NCBI GenBank assembly: GCA_031292515.1
Contig: JARLGZ010000269.1
Coordinates: 1-64,000 of the forward strand
Direction: 5' to 3'
Source of the DNA: Puia sp.
Lineage (GTDB): Bacteria; Bacteroidota; Bacteroidia; Chitinophagales; Chitinophagaceae
Length of the DNA: 64,000 nt
Below, one piece after another: positions 36,099-44,728 of this stretch; position 1 is the first letter of the stretch; the number at the start of each line of letters is the position of its first letter. A program made the position numbers and the translations under genes. The notes below the pieces were generated by a model. The model was not told the DNA's origin. It did no database searches and saw nothing but the letters and a program-made list of their open reading frames with translations.

Positions 36099-36171
36099 AG
36101 CCATCTATGGGAGTCGAACCCACGACCTTTTGATTACGAATCAAACGCTCTACCAACTGAGCTAAGATGGC
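36099..36171 (-). tRNA. tRNA-Thr (anticodon CGU)
   Basis: The 73-base cloverleaf has acceptor stem GCCATCT/AGATGGC, D-loop AGCTCAGTTGG, and anticodon loop TTCGTAA (CGU). The T-arm is GGTTCGACTCC. CCA is not encoded, and a T-rich run follows the 3' end directly. Confidence 0.96.
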
Positions 36172-36239
36172 TTATGCCGGCCGCAAAAGTAATTAATCCT
36201 TTCTTTTTTTTAACTTGCTGCGACTTTAAAATTATCACC

Positions 36240-38495
36240 ATGCTGAAAATCGGGGTCTTTATTAGCTGTTTTTTGTCTTTAATCCTCTTTTTTGCGCCGG
36301 AAACCGGTTCTGCACAGGATGTCTCCATCCTCCAGGGGTGGAAATTTAAGACTGGCGACCAGGCCGGCTGGGCGGCTCCCGCTTTCAGCGATTCCGATTG
36401 GGCCCCCATAAAAATCGGAGCCCCCTGGGAAGCGCAGGGATACCCCGGTTACAATGGATTTGCCTGGTACCGCCTGCACATTACCATCCCCTCCGCCATC
36501 AGGGACAAGTCTTTTCTGAAAGACAGGATCCGCTTCGACCTCGGAAAAATAGACGATGGCGACGAAGTATACCTGAATGGCTCGCTGATCGGCAGGAACG
36601 GCGGCCGCGGCGGCACGATAGAATCCGGCGTGTGGGACCAGGACAGGTCTTATACGCTGCCCTTAGCCGATTCCCGCATACATTGGGATCAGGACAACGT
36701 GATCGCAGTCAGGGTATGGGATCGCAATGGCGACGGAGGCATGTATGACGGCAAGTACGGGATCAGTATAAACGATGTGACCGATTATGTCCGGATCAAC
36801 ACCGCCGACAATGGTTTTCAGTTCGGCAATAATAAGCAGGTATCAAAAAAGATCAGCCTGCAATCCGTCAGCCCGACCTATGATTTTACGGGCAGGCTGC
36901 ACATCAGCGTAGCCGATCCCATCTCGGGCTCCGTGGTTTTTAAACAGACCCTCGGCATCGATTTCGCAAAAGACAGGCCCTTTGAATACACTTATAAGGT
37001 CAGCTTGCCGGAGAATAAATCCTATCAGGCAACGTATACATTCGAGGAAGGCCGGAGCAAAAAACAGCTCTCCGTCACCGAAGGGATTCCCTTTATCCTG
37101 ACCCCCCGGCCCCCCGCAACGCCACGGATCAATGGAGCCGATGTATTCGGCACCTATCCAAACGCGCCCTTCCTCTACCGGGTTCCGGCTACCGGGGAAG
37201 GCCCTTTGACATACAAGGCGGCTTCGTTGCCCGCCACGCTGAAATTGGATCCGCAAACCGGGATTATAACCGGCACACTCGCCGCAAAAGGCTCCTATAA
37301 AGTGAAGCTGTCGGTAAGGAACAAACTCGGGTCGGCCACCAAAAATTTCACCATTGTCTGCGGGGACAAGATCGGGCTGACACCTGCATTGGGCTGGAAC
37401 AGCTGGAACTGCTGGGGCCTGACCGTCAGCGACGAAAAAGTCAGGGCCTCTGCAAAGGCGATGGCCGACAGGCTGGCCTCACATGGATGGTCCTATATCA
37501 ATATTGATGACGGCTGGGAAAATGCCCAACGGGACGCCGATGGCAAGATCCTGGCAAACAGCAAATTCCCGGATATGAAGGGGTTGGCCGATTTTGTTCA
37601 CAGCCTGGGCCTCAGGATGGGCATCTATTCGTCTCCCGGTCCCCGCACTTGTGGCGGCTATCTCGGCAGCTACCAGCACGAACGGCAGGATGCCGCTTCC
37701 TATGCCGCCTGGGGCTTTGATTATTTAAAATATGACTGGTGCTCCTACGGAGAAATCGCTCCCAGGGATCCTTCCCTGGAAGACTACCAGAAGCCCTATA
37801 AAGTCATGCAGGAGGCCCTCGCTTCGACAGGTCGCAATATCATTTACAGCCTTTGTCAATATGGAATGGGAGATGTATGGAAATGGGGCAACCAGGTCGG
37901 AGCCAACTCCTGGCGTACTACGGGAGACATCTCGGACACCTGGGGCAGTCTGTCGGGAATCGGGTTTAAGCAGGATCATTGCGCTCCCTATACCGAGCCG
38001 GGGCATTTCAACGATCCCGATATGCTGGTCGTAGGCCGGGTAGGTTGGGGACCCAGCCTGCACGATACCCGCCTGACCCCCGACGAACAGTATACCCATA
38101 TCAGCCTTTGGTCGCTGCTTTCCGCACCCATGCTGATCGGTTGTGATATGAGCCGCCTGGATGATTTTACCCTGAACCTGCTGACCAATGACGAGGTGAT
38201 TGCCGTCGACCAGGATGCGCTCGCAAAACCGGCTGTCCGGGTAGCGGACCAGGACGGCATCCAGGTATGGGTAAAAGAGCTTCGGGACGGATCCCGGGCG
38301 GTCGGCCTCTTTAACCTGAATGACAAGGCCCATCCCGCCCGCCTCGATTTTGAGACATTAAAGCTGCCGTCCGGTCAGAAACTGAAATTACGCGATTGCT
38401 GGCGCCAACAGGATCTCGGCGTTCAGAAAGGAAGCTATAGCGTGACCCTTCCCGCCCATGGCGTCGTCCTGCTGCGGGTGAAGGCTGCGCAGTAA
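36240..38495 (+). CDS. Alpha-galactosidase, GH27, multidomain
   Basis: The 751-residue secreted enzyme should remove terminal alpha-galactose. A signal peptide (IGVFISCFLSLILFF...GSAQ) is followed by a galactose-binding-like beta-sandwich (about 25-175) and a second beta region. A putative Ig-type domain comes next (about 320-380, with LPATLKLDPQTGIITGTL). The GH27 barrel opens with LTPALGWNSWNCWG, has YINIDDGW and nucleophile Asp499 in KYDWC, and acid/base Asp566 in SDTW. The C-terminal beta domain ends HGVVLLRV. The frame stays open upstream through tRNA-Thr, but translation there is spurious and ATG at 36240 is the start. Confidence 0.92.
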   Translation: MLKIGVFISCFLSLILFFAPETGSAQDVSILQGWKFKTGDQAGWAAPAFSDSDWAPIKIGAPWEAQGYPGYNGFAWYRLHITIPSAIRDKSFLKDRIRFDLGKIDDGDEVYLNGSLIGRNGGRGGTIESGVWDQDRSYTLPLADSRIHWDQDNVIAVRVWDRNGDGGMYDGKYGISINDVTDYVRINTADNGFQFGNNKQVSKKISLQSVSPTYDFTGRLHISVADPISGSVVFKQTLGIDFAKDRPFEYTYKVSLPENKSYQATYTFEEGRSKKQLSVTEGIPFILTPRPPATPRINGADVFGTYPNAPFLYRVPATGEGPLTYKAASLPATLKLDPQTGIITGTLAAKGSYKVKLSVRNKLGSATKNFTIVCGDKIGLTPALGWNSWNCWGLTVSDEKVRASAKAMADRLASHGWSYINIDDGWENAQRDADGKILANSKFPDMKGLADFVHSLGLRMGIYSSPGPRTCGGYLGSYQHERQDAASYAAWGFDYLKYDWCSYGEIAPRDPSLEDYQKPYKVMQEALASTGRNIIYSLCQYGMGDVWKWGNQVGANSWRTTGDISDTWGSLSGIGFKQDHCAPYTEPGHFNDPDMLVVGRVGWGPSLHDTRLTPDEQYTHISLWSLLSAPMLIGCDMSRLDDFTLNLLTNDEVIAVDQDALAKPAVRVADQDGIQVWVKELRDGSRAVGLFNLNDKAHPARLDFETLKLPSGQKLKLRDCWRQQDLGVQKGSYSVTLPAHGVVLLRVKAAQ

Positions 38496-38520
38496 GACAA
38501 TATCGGAGCAACGGCTGCCA

Positions 38521-39093
38521 TCAATGCGTCGAATCATATTTCTTCGCCGCATCCTGCGCCTTCTCAAAATCCAGCACCACGCCGTTGATACAATAGCGCA
38601 GACCGGTGGGCGGGGGGCCGTCGTTAAAGACATGCCCGAGATGAGATTTGCAGCGTCCGCATTCGACCTCGGTCCTTTCCATGCCATAGCTATGGTCCGG
38701 TGTGTAGACTATGCTCCCCTTGCTGATAGGCTCGTAGAAACTCGGCCAGCCGCAACCGCTCTCGAACTTGGTGTCGCTCCTGAAAAGCGGGTTGCCGCAG
38801 ACGGCGCAATAATAAGTCCCGATCTCCTTCGAATGTTCGAAAGAGCTGCTGCCGGGTCTTTCAGTGCCCTTCAGGCGCGCCACCGCATAAACATCCTTCG
38901 GAAGGATCTTCTGCCATTGGTCGTTGGAGAGAGTGACTTTCGAGGAGTCATCGTGAGAATAAACCGGGTTGGGTTCTTTTTTTGTATTGTCCATAGTGTT
39001 TTTTTTCTGATCGTTGGAAGTTTGAGAATAAGTGCAATTTTGAAGCGCCAGCGCCAGCAGTATAAAAGCGGTATTCCGGATTGACAGATGCAT
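38521..39093 (-). CDS. msrB: Peptide-methionine (R)-S-oxide reductase MsrB, exported
   Basis: MsrB repairs oxidised methionine in proteins. The 190-residue product has zinc ligands Cys96/Cys99 and Cys145/Cys148, the GCGWPSF segment with possible resolving Cys114, and catalytic Cys168 in RYCIN. An N-terminal hydrophobic leader (about 7-19) followed by Cys20 suggests export, perhaps as a lipoprotein. It would then act on envelope proteins. It converges on the alpha-galactosidase with a 25-base gap. Confidence 0.92.
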   Translation of the reverse strand: MHLSIRNTAFILLALALQNCTYSQTSNDQKKNTMDNTKKEPNPVYSHDDSSKVTLSNDQWQKILPKDVYAVARLKGTERPGSSSFEHSKEIGTYYCAVCGNPLFRSDTKFESGCGWPSFYEPISKGSIVYTPDHSYGMERTEVECGRCKSHLGHVFNDGPPPTGLRYCINGVVLDFEKAQDAAKKYDSTH

Positions 39094-39262
39094 GTGATTG
39101 TTTTATCTCCGCAAATCTACGACAGCTTGGTTCGGACGGTTTGTCAGCCGGCGGACAGCCCTGCCGACTTAACAAATCTCTTAACAAAATGCCGGATTTG
39201 AGCAACTGGCTTTCTTTTTTGCCACAAGCCTAAAATGTTAAAGGAATTCTAAGGATGTATAT

Positions 39263-39270
39263 TATATTTG
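39263..39270 (+). promoter_or_regulatory. -7 box upstream of adk
   Basis: TATATTTG fits TAnnTTTG and ends 25 bases before the ATG at 39296. The -33 region is TTAA-like rather than TTTG. Confidence 0.45.
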
Positions 39271-39295
39271 TCCACTCACAAGGTTTGTAAGATAT

Positions 39296-39892
39296 ATGTT
39301 TAATATTATTCTATTCGGACCGCCCGGAAGCGGCAAAGGTACGCAGTCGGAAAAGCTGATCTCCAAATACGGGTTGAAACACCTCAGTACAGGAGATATT
39401 CTCCGTAGCGAAATCGCCGGCCAGACGCCGTTGGGCCAGGCTGCAAAAAGCTATATGGACAAGGGCCAACTGGTTCCGGACGAGGTAGTTATAGAAATGA
39501 TCAGCTCTTCCCTTGACAACAACCCCGGTGCCTATGGCTTCCTTTTCGACGGCTTCCCCCGCACCACCGCTCAGGCGGAAGCGCTGGATAAACTCCTTTC
39601 TCAAAAGAAAACGGAGATCGCCGTGGTCCTGGCGCTGCAGGTGAGCCAGCAGGAACTCGTGGAAAGGCTCCTCAACAGGGGACTTACTTCCGGCCGCAGC
39701 GACGATGTCGACGAAAGCGTTATCGGCGCCCGTATCGCGGAATATGAAAAAAAGACGGCTGCCGTTGCGGAATACTACCGGAAATATGAAAAAGTGGTCT
39801 TCATAAAAGGCGAAGGAAGCATCGATGAGATATTCGACCTGCTCTGCAAAGAAATAGACAGACTTATTTCAGCTCAGCAGGTATCACATTGA
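39296..39892 (+). CDS. adk: Adenylate kinase
   Basis: Adk interconverts ATP + AMP and 2 ADP. The 198-residue protein has the P-loop GPPGSGKGT (8-16), the AMP-binding STGDILR and LFDGFPRT segments, and the NRGLTSGRSDDVDESV region. It lacks the long LID domain with zinc or Arg-rich insert, as in short-type kinases. The last 29 bases overlap the convergent protease gene. It stands alone, not in the ribosomal protein cluster where adk often lies. Confidence 0.95.
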   Translation: MFNIILFGPPGSGKGTQSEKLISKYGLKHLSTGDILRSEIAGQTPLGQAAKSYMDKGQLVPDEVVIEMISSSLDNNPGAYGFLFDGFPRTTAQAEALDKLLSQKKTEIAVVLALQVSQQELVERLLNRGLTSGRSDDVDESVIGARIAEYEKKTAAVAEYYRKYEKVVFIKGEGSIDEIFDLLCKEIDRLISAQQVSH

Positions 39893-40883
39893 TGGTCAAT
39901 TTCCGGCCACCCCGTAACACATCCAGTTTCACACGCCGTCCAATGGCTTCTTCGTTTAATTGTTTGTGGAGTTCGTCCACCGATCCGACCGGTTTTTCAT
40001 CGTAGGCGACGATGATGTCTCCGGTTCTCATTTCCTTATTGTATACAGGCTGGTCGGGCACGATCTCATAGACGTACACACCCGTCCTTTTCTCCAGCTT
40101 ATTGGCGGCGATCATACGATCCGTCAGGTTGACCAGCTGCCCGGCGATCCCCATATAAGCCCTCTTCACCCTTCCTTCCATGATGAGTTTCCCTGCTACG
40201 AAAGCGGCCAGATTCGAGGAGACGGCAAAACAGATCCCTTGTGCCGACAGGATGGTAGCCGTATTGACGCCGATCACCTGACCCAGCGAATTCACCAGCG
40301 GGCCGCCGGAGTTACCCGGATTCAGGGAGGCATCGGTCTGGATCACATCGTCTATCAACCGCCCGTTTTCTGCCCGTAATGTCCTTCCCAGCGCGCTGAC
40401 CACACCGGCGGTGACCGTATGCTGCAGACCCAGCGGGTTCCCGATAGCAATGGCGATCTGCCCGGGACGGAGCTGCTCGGAATCGGCGAACTGCAAAGGC
40501 TTCAAACCGGTCTCATAGATTTTCAGGACGGCGATATCGGTGGAAGGGTCGGTTCCCTTTAACTCCGCGGATACGGTCCGGCCATCGGCCAGGGCTACTT
40601 TACAATCCATGGCATGCTCGATGACATGGTTGTTTGTGACCAGGTATCCGTCGGAGGAGATCAGGAAGCCGGATCCGGAACCGGTCGTGACCTGTTTCTG
40701 CCGGGTCTTGGGATGGATGGCCTCCTTCTGGACCTGTATATGGACTACTGCCTCCGCAACCGTTCCCACGATCCCCGTGACGGTCCTGGAATAGGTGTCC
40801 AGCAGATCCCAATCGGCATGGGGACCGCGATCCGTTATCGAATAGATATTTTCTGAATTGACATTTTCCATACACCCATCCAT
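39864..40883 (-). CDS. S1C (HtrA/DegP-like) serine protease with one PDZ domain
   Basis: The 339-residue protein has a trypsin-like domain with His86 (TNNHVIEH), Asp116 (STDIAVLK) and Ser192 (NPGNSGGPL). A single PDZ domain (about 240-335, with GVYVYEIVPDQPVYNKEMRTGDII) follows. No signal peptide or membrane helix is visible from either ATG (40883 or 40871), unusual for an HtrA-type protease. It may act in the cytoplasm or have a missed start. HtrA proteases degrade or refold damaged proteins. The 3' end overlaps adk by 29 bases on the other strand. Confidence 0.88.
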   Translation of the reverse strand: MDGCMENVNSENIYSITDRGPHADWDLLDTYSRTVTGIVGTVAEAVVHIQVQKEAIHPKTRQKQVTTGSGSGFLISSDGYLVTNNHVIEHAMDCKVALADGRTVSAELKGTDPSTDIAVLKIYETGLKPLQFADSEQLRPGQIAIAIGNPLGLQHTVTAGVVSALGRTLRAENGRLIDDVIQTDASLNPGNSGGPLVNSLGQVIGVNTATILSAQGICFAVSSNLAAFVAGKLIMEGRVKRAYMGIAGQLVNLTDRMIAANKLEKRTGVYVYEIVPDQPVYNKEMRTGDIIVAYDEKPVGSVDELHKQLNEEAIGRRVKLDVLRGGRKLTINVIPAELK

Positions 40884-40961
40884 CCAAAAAAACGACCAAT
40901 TTTTTTTAATGCCAGTCTGGCACAATGGACTAAATTCGTCCTGATTCTAAATGCTTGCTGT

Positions 40962-43004
40962 ATGGGTATACTCGGAAATTATATCACCGGGAGCTGGATC
41001 ACCGGTGATGGGGCGGGACAACCTCTCTACAACGCCGTCAACGGGGAAGAGATTGGTCGGGCCGGCACGCAGGGGCTCGATTTTGCAGCGATACTGGACT
41101 ATGCGCGAAAGACCGGTAATCCCGCGTTGCGGAGGATGAGCTTCCACCAAAGAGGTCTTATGCTCAAGGCCCTGGCCCTTCATCTGCGCGAACACCTCGC
41201 GGATTTTTACCGGACCAGCTATCTGACAGGAGCCACCCGGGCCGATTCTTTTATCGACATCGAAGGAGGCATCGGCAATCTCTTCGCCTATGCTTCCCTG
41301 CGGCGAAAATTCCCGGACGATTTTTTCTGCACGGATGGAGAGGCGGTCGGCCTTAGCAAGGGAGGGAGTTTTATCGGACAGCATATCCTGGTTCCCAAAG
41401 AGGGGGTTGCCATTCATATCAATGCATTCAACTTTCCCGTCTGGGGGATGCTGGAGAAAATTGCGGTGAACTTGCTGGCGGGTGTGCCGGCCGTCGTCAA
41501 ACCCGCTACGGCGACTTCTTATCTCACGGAAGCGGTCGTCAGGGTGATAGCCTCCTCGGGGATCCTGCCGCCGGGCGCCCTTCAGCTGATCTGCGGAAGC
41601 GCGGGCAACCTGCTCGACTTCGTCGATTCTCAGGACACAGTCACTTTTACCGGGTCTGCGGTAACCGGCAGGTTGCTCAAGTCCCATCCCAGGATCGTGT
41701 CGGAGAACACGCCCTTTAATATGGAAGCGGACTCTCTCAACTGCCTGGTGCTGGGAGAAGATGTGTTGCCTTCGACACCGGAGTGGGATTTTTTCATAAA
41801 AGAGGTAAGGAAGGAAATGACGATAAAAGCAGGACAGAAATGTACGGCCATCCGCCGGATCTTCGTCCCTGCATCAAAGTTGGAAGATGCCTGGCAGGAT
41901 TTGAGGAATGCCCTGGCCCGGACTGTCATCGGGAACCCCGAACAGGAGAATGTCAGGATGGGCCCCCTGGCCGGTGAAGCACAGCGGGAAGAGGTGAGGG
42001 CGCAGGTCAGCAGACTGCTGGCATCTTCACAGATCCTCTATGGTTCGCTCGACAGCGTTGAAGTGGTGGGGGCGGACGCCCGGAAGGGGGCCTTCCTAAG
42101 CCCCTTGCTCCTGCTCAACGAAGATCCCTTTCACCGGGAAGAGGCACATACGATAGAGGCTTTCGGCCCGGTCAGCACGCTGATGCCCTACAAGGGTACC
42201 GACGAAGCCATCGCCTTGTCGAAAAAAGGGAAAGGCTCGCTTTGCAGCACCATCGTCACCGCGAGTGAACATATAGCGCGCCGTTATGTCCTGGGAGCGG
42301 CCACCCATCATGGCAGGATATTGATCCTGAACAAGGACTGCGCCGCGGAAAGCACGGGTCATGGAAGCCCGCTTCCGCTGCTGGTTCATGGAGGTCCCGG
42401 AAGAGCCGGCGGCGGCGAGGAGATGGGTGGGGTGCGGGGCGTAAAGCACTATATGCAGCGGGTGGCCCTGCAGGGCTCTCCAACCGCCATCACCGCCGTC
42501 ACCGGAATATACCAGCCACGCGGCCGTCAGAACCTCGATGGGAGGCATCCCTTTCGGAAATATTTCGAGGAACTGGAGATTGGTGATACCCTGGTCACGC
42601 ATAGACGCACGATCACGGAAGCGGATATCGGTAATTTCGCCAACCTGAGCTGGGATCATTTTTACGCCCACACCGATCATCATTCGCTGGAGGACACCCT
42701 GTTCGACAGACCGGTGGCCCACGGATATTTCATCCTGAGCGCGGCCGCAGGCCTGTTTGTCGACGCGGGAAAAGGACCCGTACTGCTGAACTACGGCATC
42801 GAAGAATGCCGCTTTCTTAAGCCGGTCTATGCCGGGACCACGATCGGCGTCAGGCTGACCTGCAAGGAGAAGATACCGCAGGAGCCGAAGGAGCCGGACG
42901 ATAGCCCCCGGGGGATCGTAAAATGGTATGCAGACGTCTATGACGAGAAGGAAGAGAGTGTAGCCGTTGCGACCATTCTCACCCTCGTGCGGAGAAAAGA
43001 ATAG
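40962..43004 (+). CDS. paaZ: PaaZ-like bifunctional aldehyde dehydrogenase/oxepin-CoA hydrolase
   Basis: PaaZ opens the oxepin-CoA ring and oxidises the resulting aldehyde during phenylacetate breakdown. The 680-residue protein has an aldehyde dehydrogenase domain (about 1-515) with INAFNFPVWG, VTFTGSAVTGR and catalytic Cys294 in GQKCTAIRR. A MaoC hydratase domain (about 530-665) follows, with FANLSWDHFYAHTD and RPVAHGYFILS. Size and order match PaaZ. An enoyl-CoA hydratase gene follows, but paaABCDE are not in the window. A 13-base tandem duplication straddles the stop codon. Confidence 0.9.
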   Translation: MGILGNYITGSWITGDGAGQPLYNAVNGEEIGRAGTQGLDFAAILDYARKTGNPALRRMSFHQRGLMLKALALHLREHLADFYRTSYLTGATRADSFIDIEGGIGNLFAYASLRRKFPDDFFCTDGEAVGLSKGGSFIGQHILVPKEGVAIHINAFNFPVWGMLEKIAVNLLAGVPAVVKPATATSYLTEAVVRVIASSGILPPGALQLICGSAGNLLDFVDSQDTVTFTGSAVTGRLLKSHPRIVSENTPFNMEADSLNCLVLGEDVLPSTPEWDFFIKEVRKEMTIKAGQKCTAIRRIFVPASKLEDAWQDLRNALARTVIGNPEQENVRMGPLAGEAQREEVRAQVSRLLASSQILYGSLDSVEVVGADARKGAFLSPLLLLNEDPFHREEAHTIEAFGPVSTLMPYKGTDEAIALSKKGKGSLCSTIVTASEHIARRYVLGAATHHGRILILNKDCAAESTGHGSPLPLLVHGGPGRAGGGEEMGGVRGVKHYMQRVALQGSPTAITAVTGIYQPRGRQNLDGRHPFRKYFEELEIGDTLVTHRRTITEADIGNFANLSWDHFYAHTDHHSLEDTLFDRPVAHGYFILSAAAGLFVDAGKGPVLLNYGIEECRFLKPVYAGTTIGVRLTCKEKIPQEPKEPDDSPRGIVKWYADVYDEKEESVAVATILTLVRRKE

Positions 43005-43086
43005 GAGAAAAGAATAAAAAACAGGAGACAGGAAAAAGAATAAAGACACTCATCCGACAACATCCACCTACAAAACAGGAGGCACT

Positions 43087-43860
43087 ATGAACCACGAACA
43101 CAAAGGAGGATATGTAAAAGCCGAAAGCCACGGCGGCATCACGACGATAGAGTTCTTCCACCCGCAGGGCAACTCCCTGCCCACCACGATGCTGGAAGAG
43201 CTTACGGCTTGTATACACGGCGCAGGCAACGAGGAGGAGACCCTTGTGATCGTCCTTCGTTCCGCCGGCAGCAAGGCATTTTGTGCCGGCGCCTCCTTCG
43301 ACGAGTTGCTGGCTATCACAAATGAACAGGAAGGGTTGCAGTTTTTCAGCGGCTTTGCCCACCTGATCAATGCCATGCGCAAATGCCCGAAATTGATCAT
43401 TGCCCGGGTTCAGGGTAAATGCGTCGGGGGCGGGGTGGGCCTGGCGGCCGCCGCAGACTATGCCATCGCCGTCGAAGGGGCGGACATCCGCTTGAGCGAG
43501 CTGGCTGTCGGAATCGGTCCTTTTGTGGTGGGGCCAGCCGTCGAGAGAAAGATGGGACTTTCTGCCTTCAACAGCCTGGCCATCGATGCATCTGCCTGGC
43601 GAAATGCGGATTGGGCCCGGAAAAGAGGTCTCTATGCCGAATTGCATGCCACCGTCGAATACATGGACGAATCGATCGGCAGACTGGCGGGTAACCTGTC
43701 ACATGCTCATCCCGGGGCGATGGCGGAAATAAAAAAAATGCTCTGGGCGGGCACCGGGCACTGGGACCATCTCCTGCCCGAACGGGCGGCTATCAGCGGA
43801 AGGCTGGTGCTCAGCGACTTTACGAGGCGCGCCATCCATTCGTTCAGAAAGACTTCCTGA
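43087..43860 (+). CDS. Enoyl-CoA hydratase/isomerase family protein
   Basis: The 257-residue crotonase-fold protein has LRSAGSKAFCAGASFDEL and QGKCVGGGVGLAAAADYAIA, the oxyanion-hole segments. It has RLSELAVGIGP where hydratases carry catalytic Glu. It should act on an acyl-CoA thioester. The position 82 bases behind paaZ on the same strand suggests a shared aromatic or fatty-acid degradation pathway, like PaaF/PaaG, but orthology cannot be decided from sequence alone. Confidence 0.87.
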   Translation: MNHEHKGGYVKAESHGGITTIEFFHPQGNSLPTTMLEELTACIHGAGNEEETLVIVLRSAGSKAFCAGASFDELLAITNEQEGLQFFSGFAHLINAMRKCPKLIIARVQGKCVGGGVGLAAAADYAIAVEGADIRLSELAVGIGPFVVGPAVERKMGLSAFNSLAIDASAWRNADWARKRGLYAELHATVEYMDESIGRLAGNLSHAHPGAMAEIKKMLWAGTGHWDHLLPERAAISGRLVLSDFTRRAIHSFRKTS

Positions 43861-43994
43861 AGGCATTGTTATTTGGGAAGTATACCGAATTTTTTTACAT
43901 TGTAAGACCAAATCTATCGAATCTGTCTTATCCGATTGGAATGCGGAGGGTTCACGGGAATCTTCGAATGTTCTATAAAACGACGGGAACAGAA

Positions 43995-44600
43995 ATGACA
44001 AAAACTGCAAACGAGAAAACATCGACCTGGTTGCAATTCAAAAATGGCGACAGAGAAGCCTTCGCATCGCTGTACCAGCAACACATCCATGCGCTGATCG
44101 CCTATGGGTGCAGGCTTTGTGCAGACAGGGAGATCCTGAAGGATACCATCCACGAACTCTTCGTGGAGTTGTGGAACTCCCGCGACAATCTCTCGCCGAC
44201 GGATTCGGTAAAGTTTTACCTTTTCAAAGCCCTGCGCTATAAACTGCTGCGCCTCGAAAAAAGACACCGGGACCAGGACCGATCCGCCGGATCGGTCGCC
44301 GACCATCTTTATAAGCATTTCGATCATTCCATCGAAACCGCCATTGTCGAAAAAGAAGAATTCGAATCCCATACGGCCCTCGTGCGGAAGGCAGTCAAAA
44401 GGCTGACTCTCAGGCAGCAAGAAGTCATTCAGCTTCGTTACTATCAGGGATTCAGCAATGAACAGATCGCTACGCTGATGGACATGCACTACCAGTCGGT
44501 GAGCAATTTGTTGTATAACGCCCTGAGCCGGCTAAAAGAGGCCATAAAAGTGCATGATCTCATCGCTTCCCTGCTGGCTTTCGCGGCTTTTTTCGGCTAG
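43995..44600 (+). CDS. ECF sigma factor, FecI type
   Basis: The 201-residue protein has region 2 (about 10-85, with FKNGDREAFASLYQQH and an IHELFVELWNSRD segment) and region 4 (about 130-185). The latter has LTLRQQEVIQLRYYQGFSNE and SVSNLLYNALSRLKEAI as its helix-turn-helix. It is followed by a FecR anti-sigma factor and a SusC/SusD pair. By analogy it drives that transport operon when ligand binds the outer-membrane receptor. ATG at 43995 is chosen; ATG at 43968 is also possible. An 11-base tandem duplication covers the stop. Confidence 0.9.
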   Translation: MTKTANEKTSTWLQFKNGDREAFASLYQQHIHALIAYGCRLCADREILKDTIHELFVELWNSRDNLSPTDSVKFYLFKALRYKLLRLEKRHRDQDRSAGSVADHLYKHFDHSIETAIVEKEEFESHTALVRKAVKRLTLRQQEVIQLRYYQGFSNEQIATLMDMHYQSVSNLLYNALSRLKEAIKVHDLIASLLAFAAFFG

Positions 44601-44728
44601 ACATCGGCTAGACACGATAATCTCTCCCAAAAAATTTTAAAAATCCCCGGTTTTATAGAGTATAAAACCCCCGGCAGGTACATTTCCTACAGGACGAATC
44701 TATTTTGTGACCAATATAATCTAGCTGC

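Noticed and set aside
35991-36239. N-terminal extension of the alpha-galactosidase frame through tRNA-Thr
   Set aside because: The frame reads across the antisense of the tRNA gene; the signal peptide starts only at ATG 36240.
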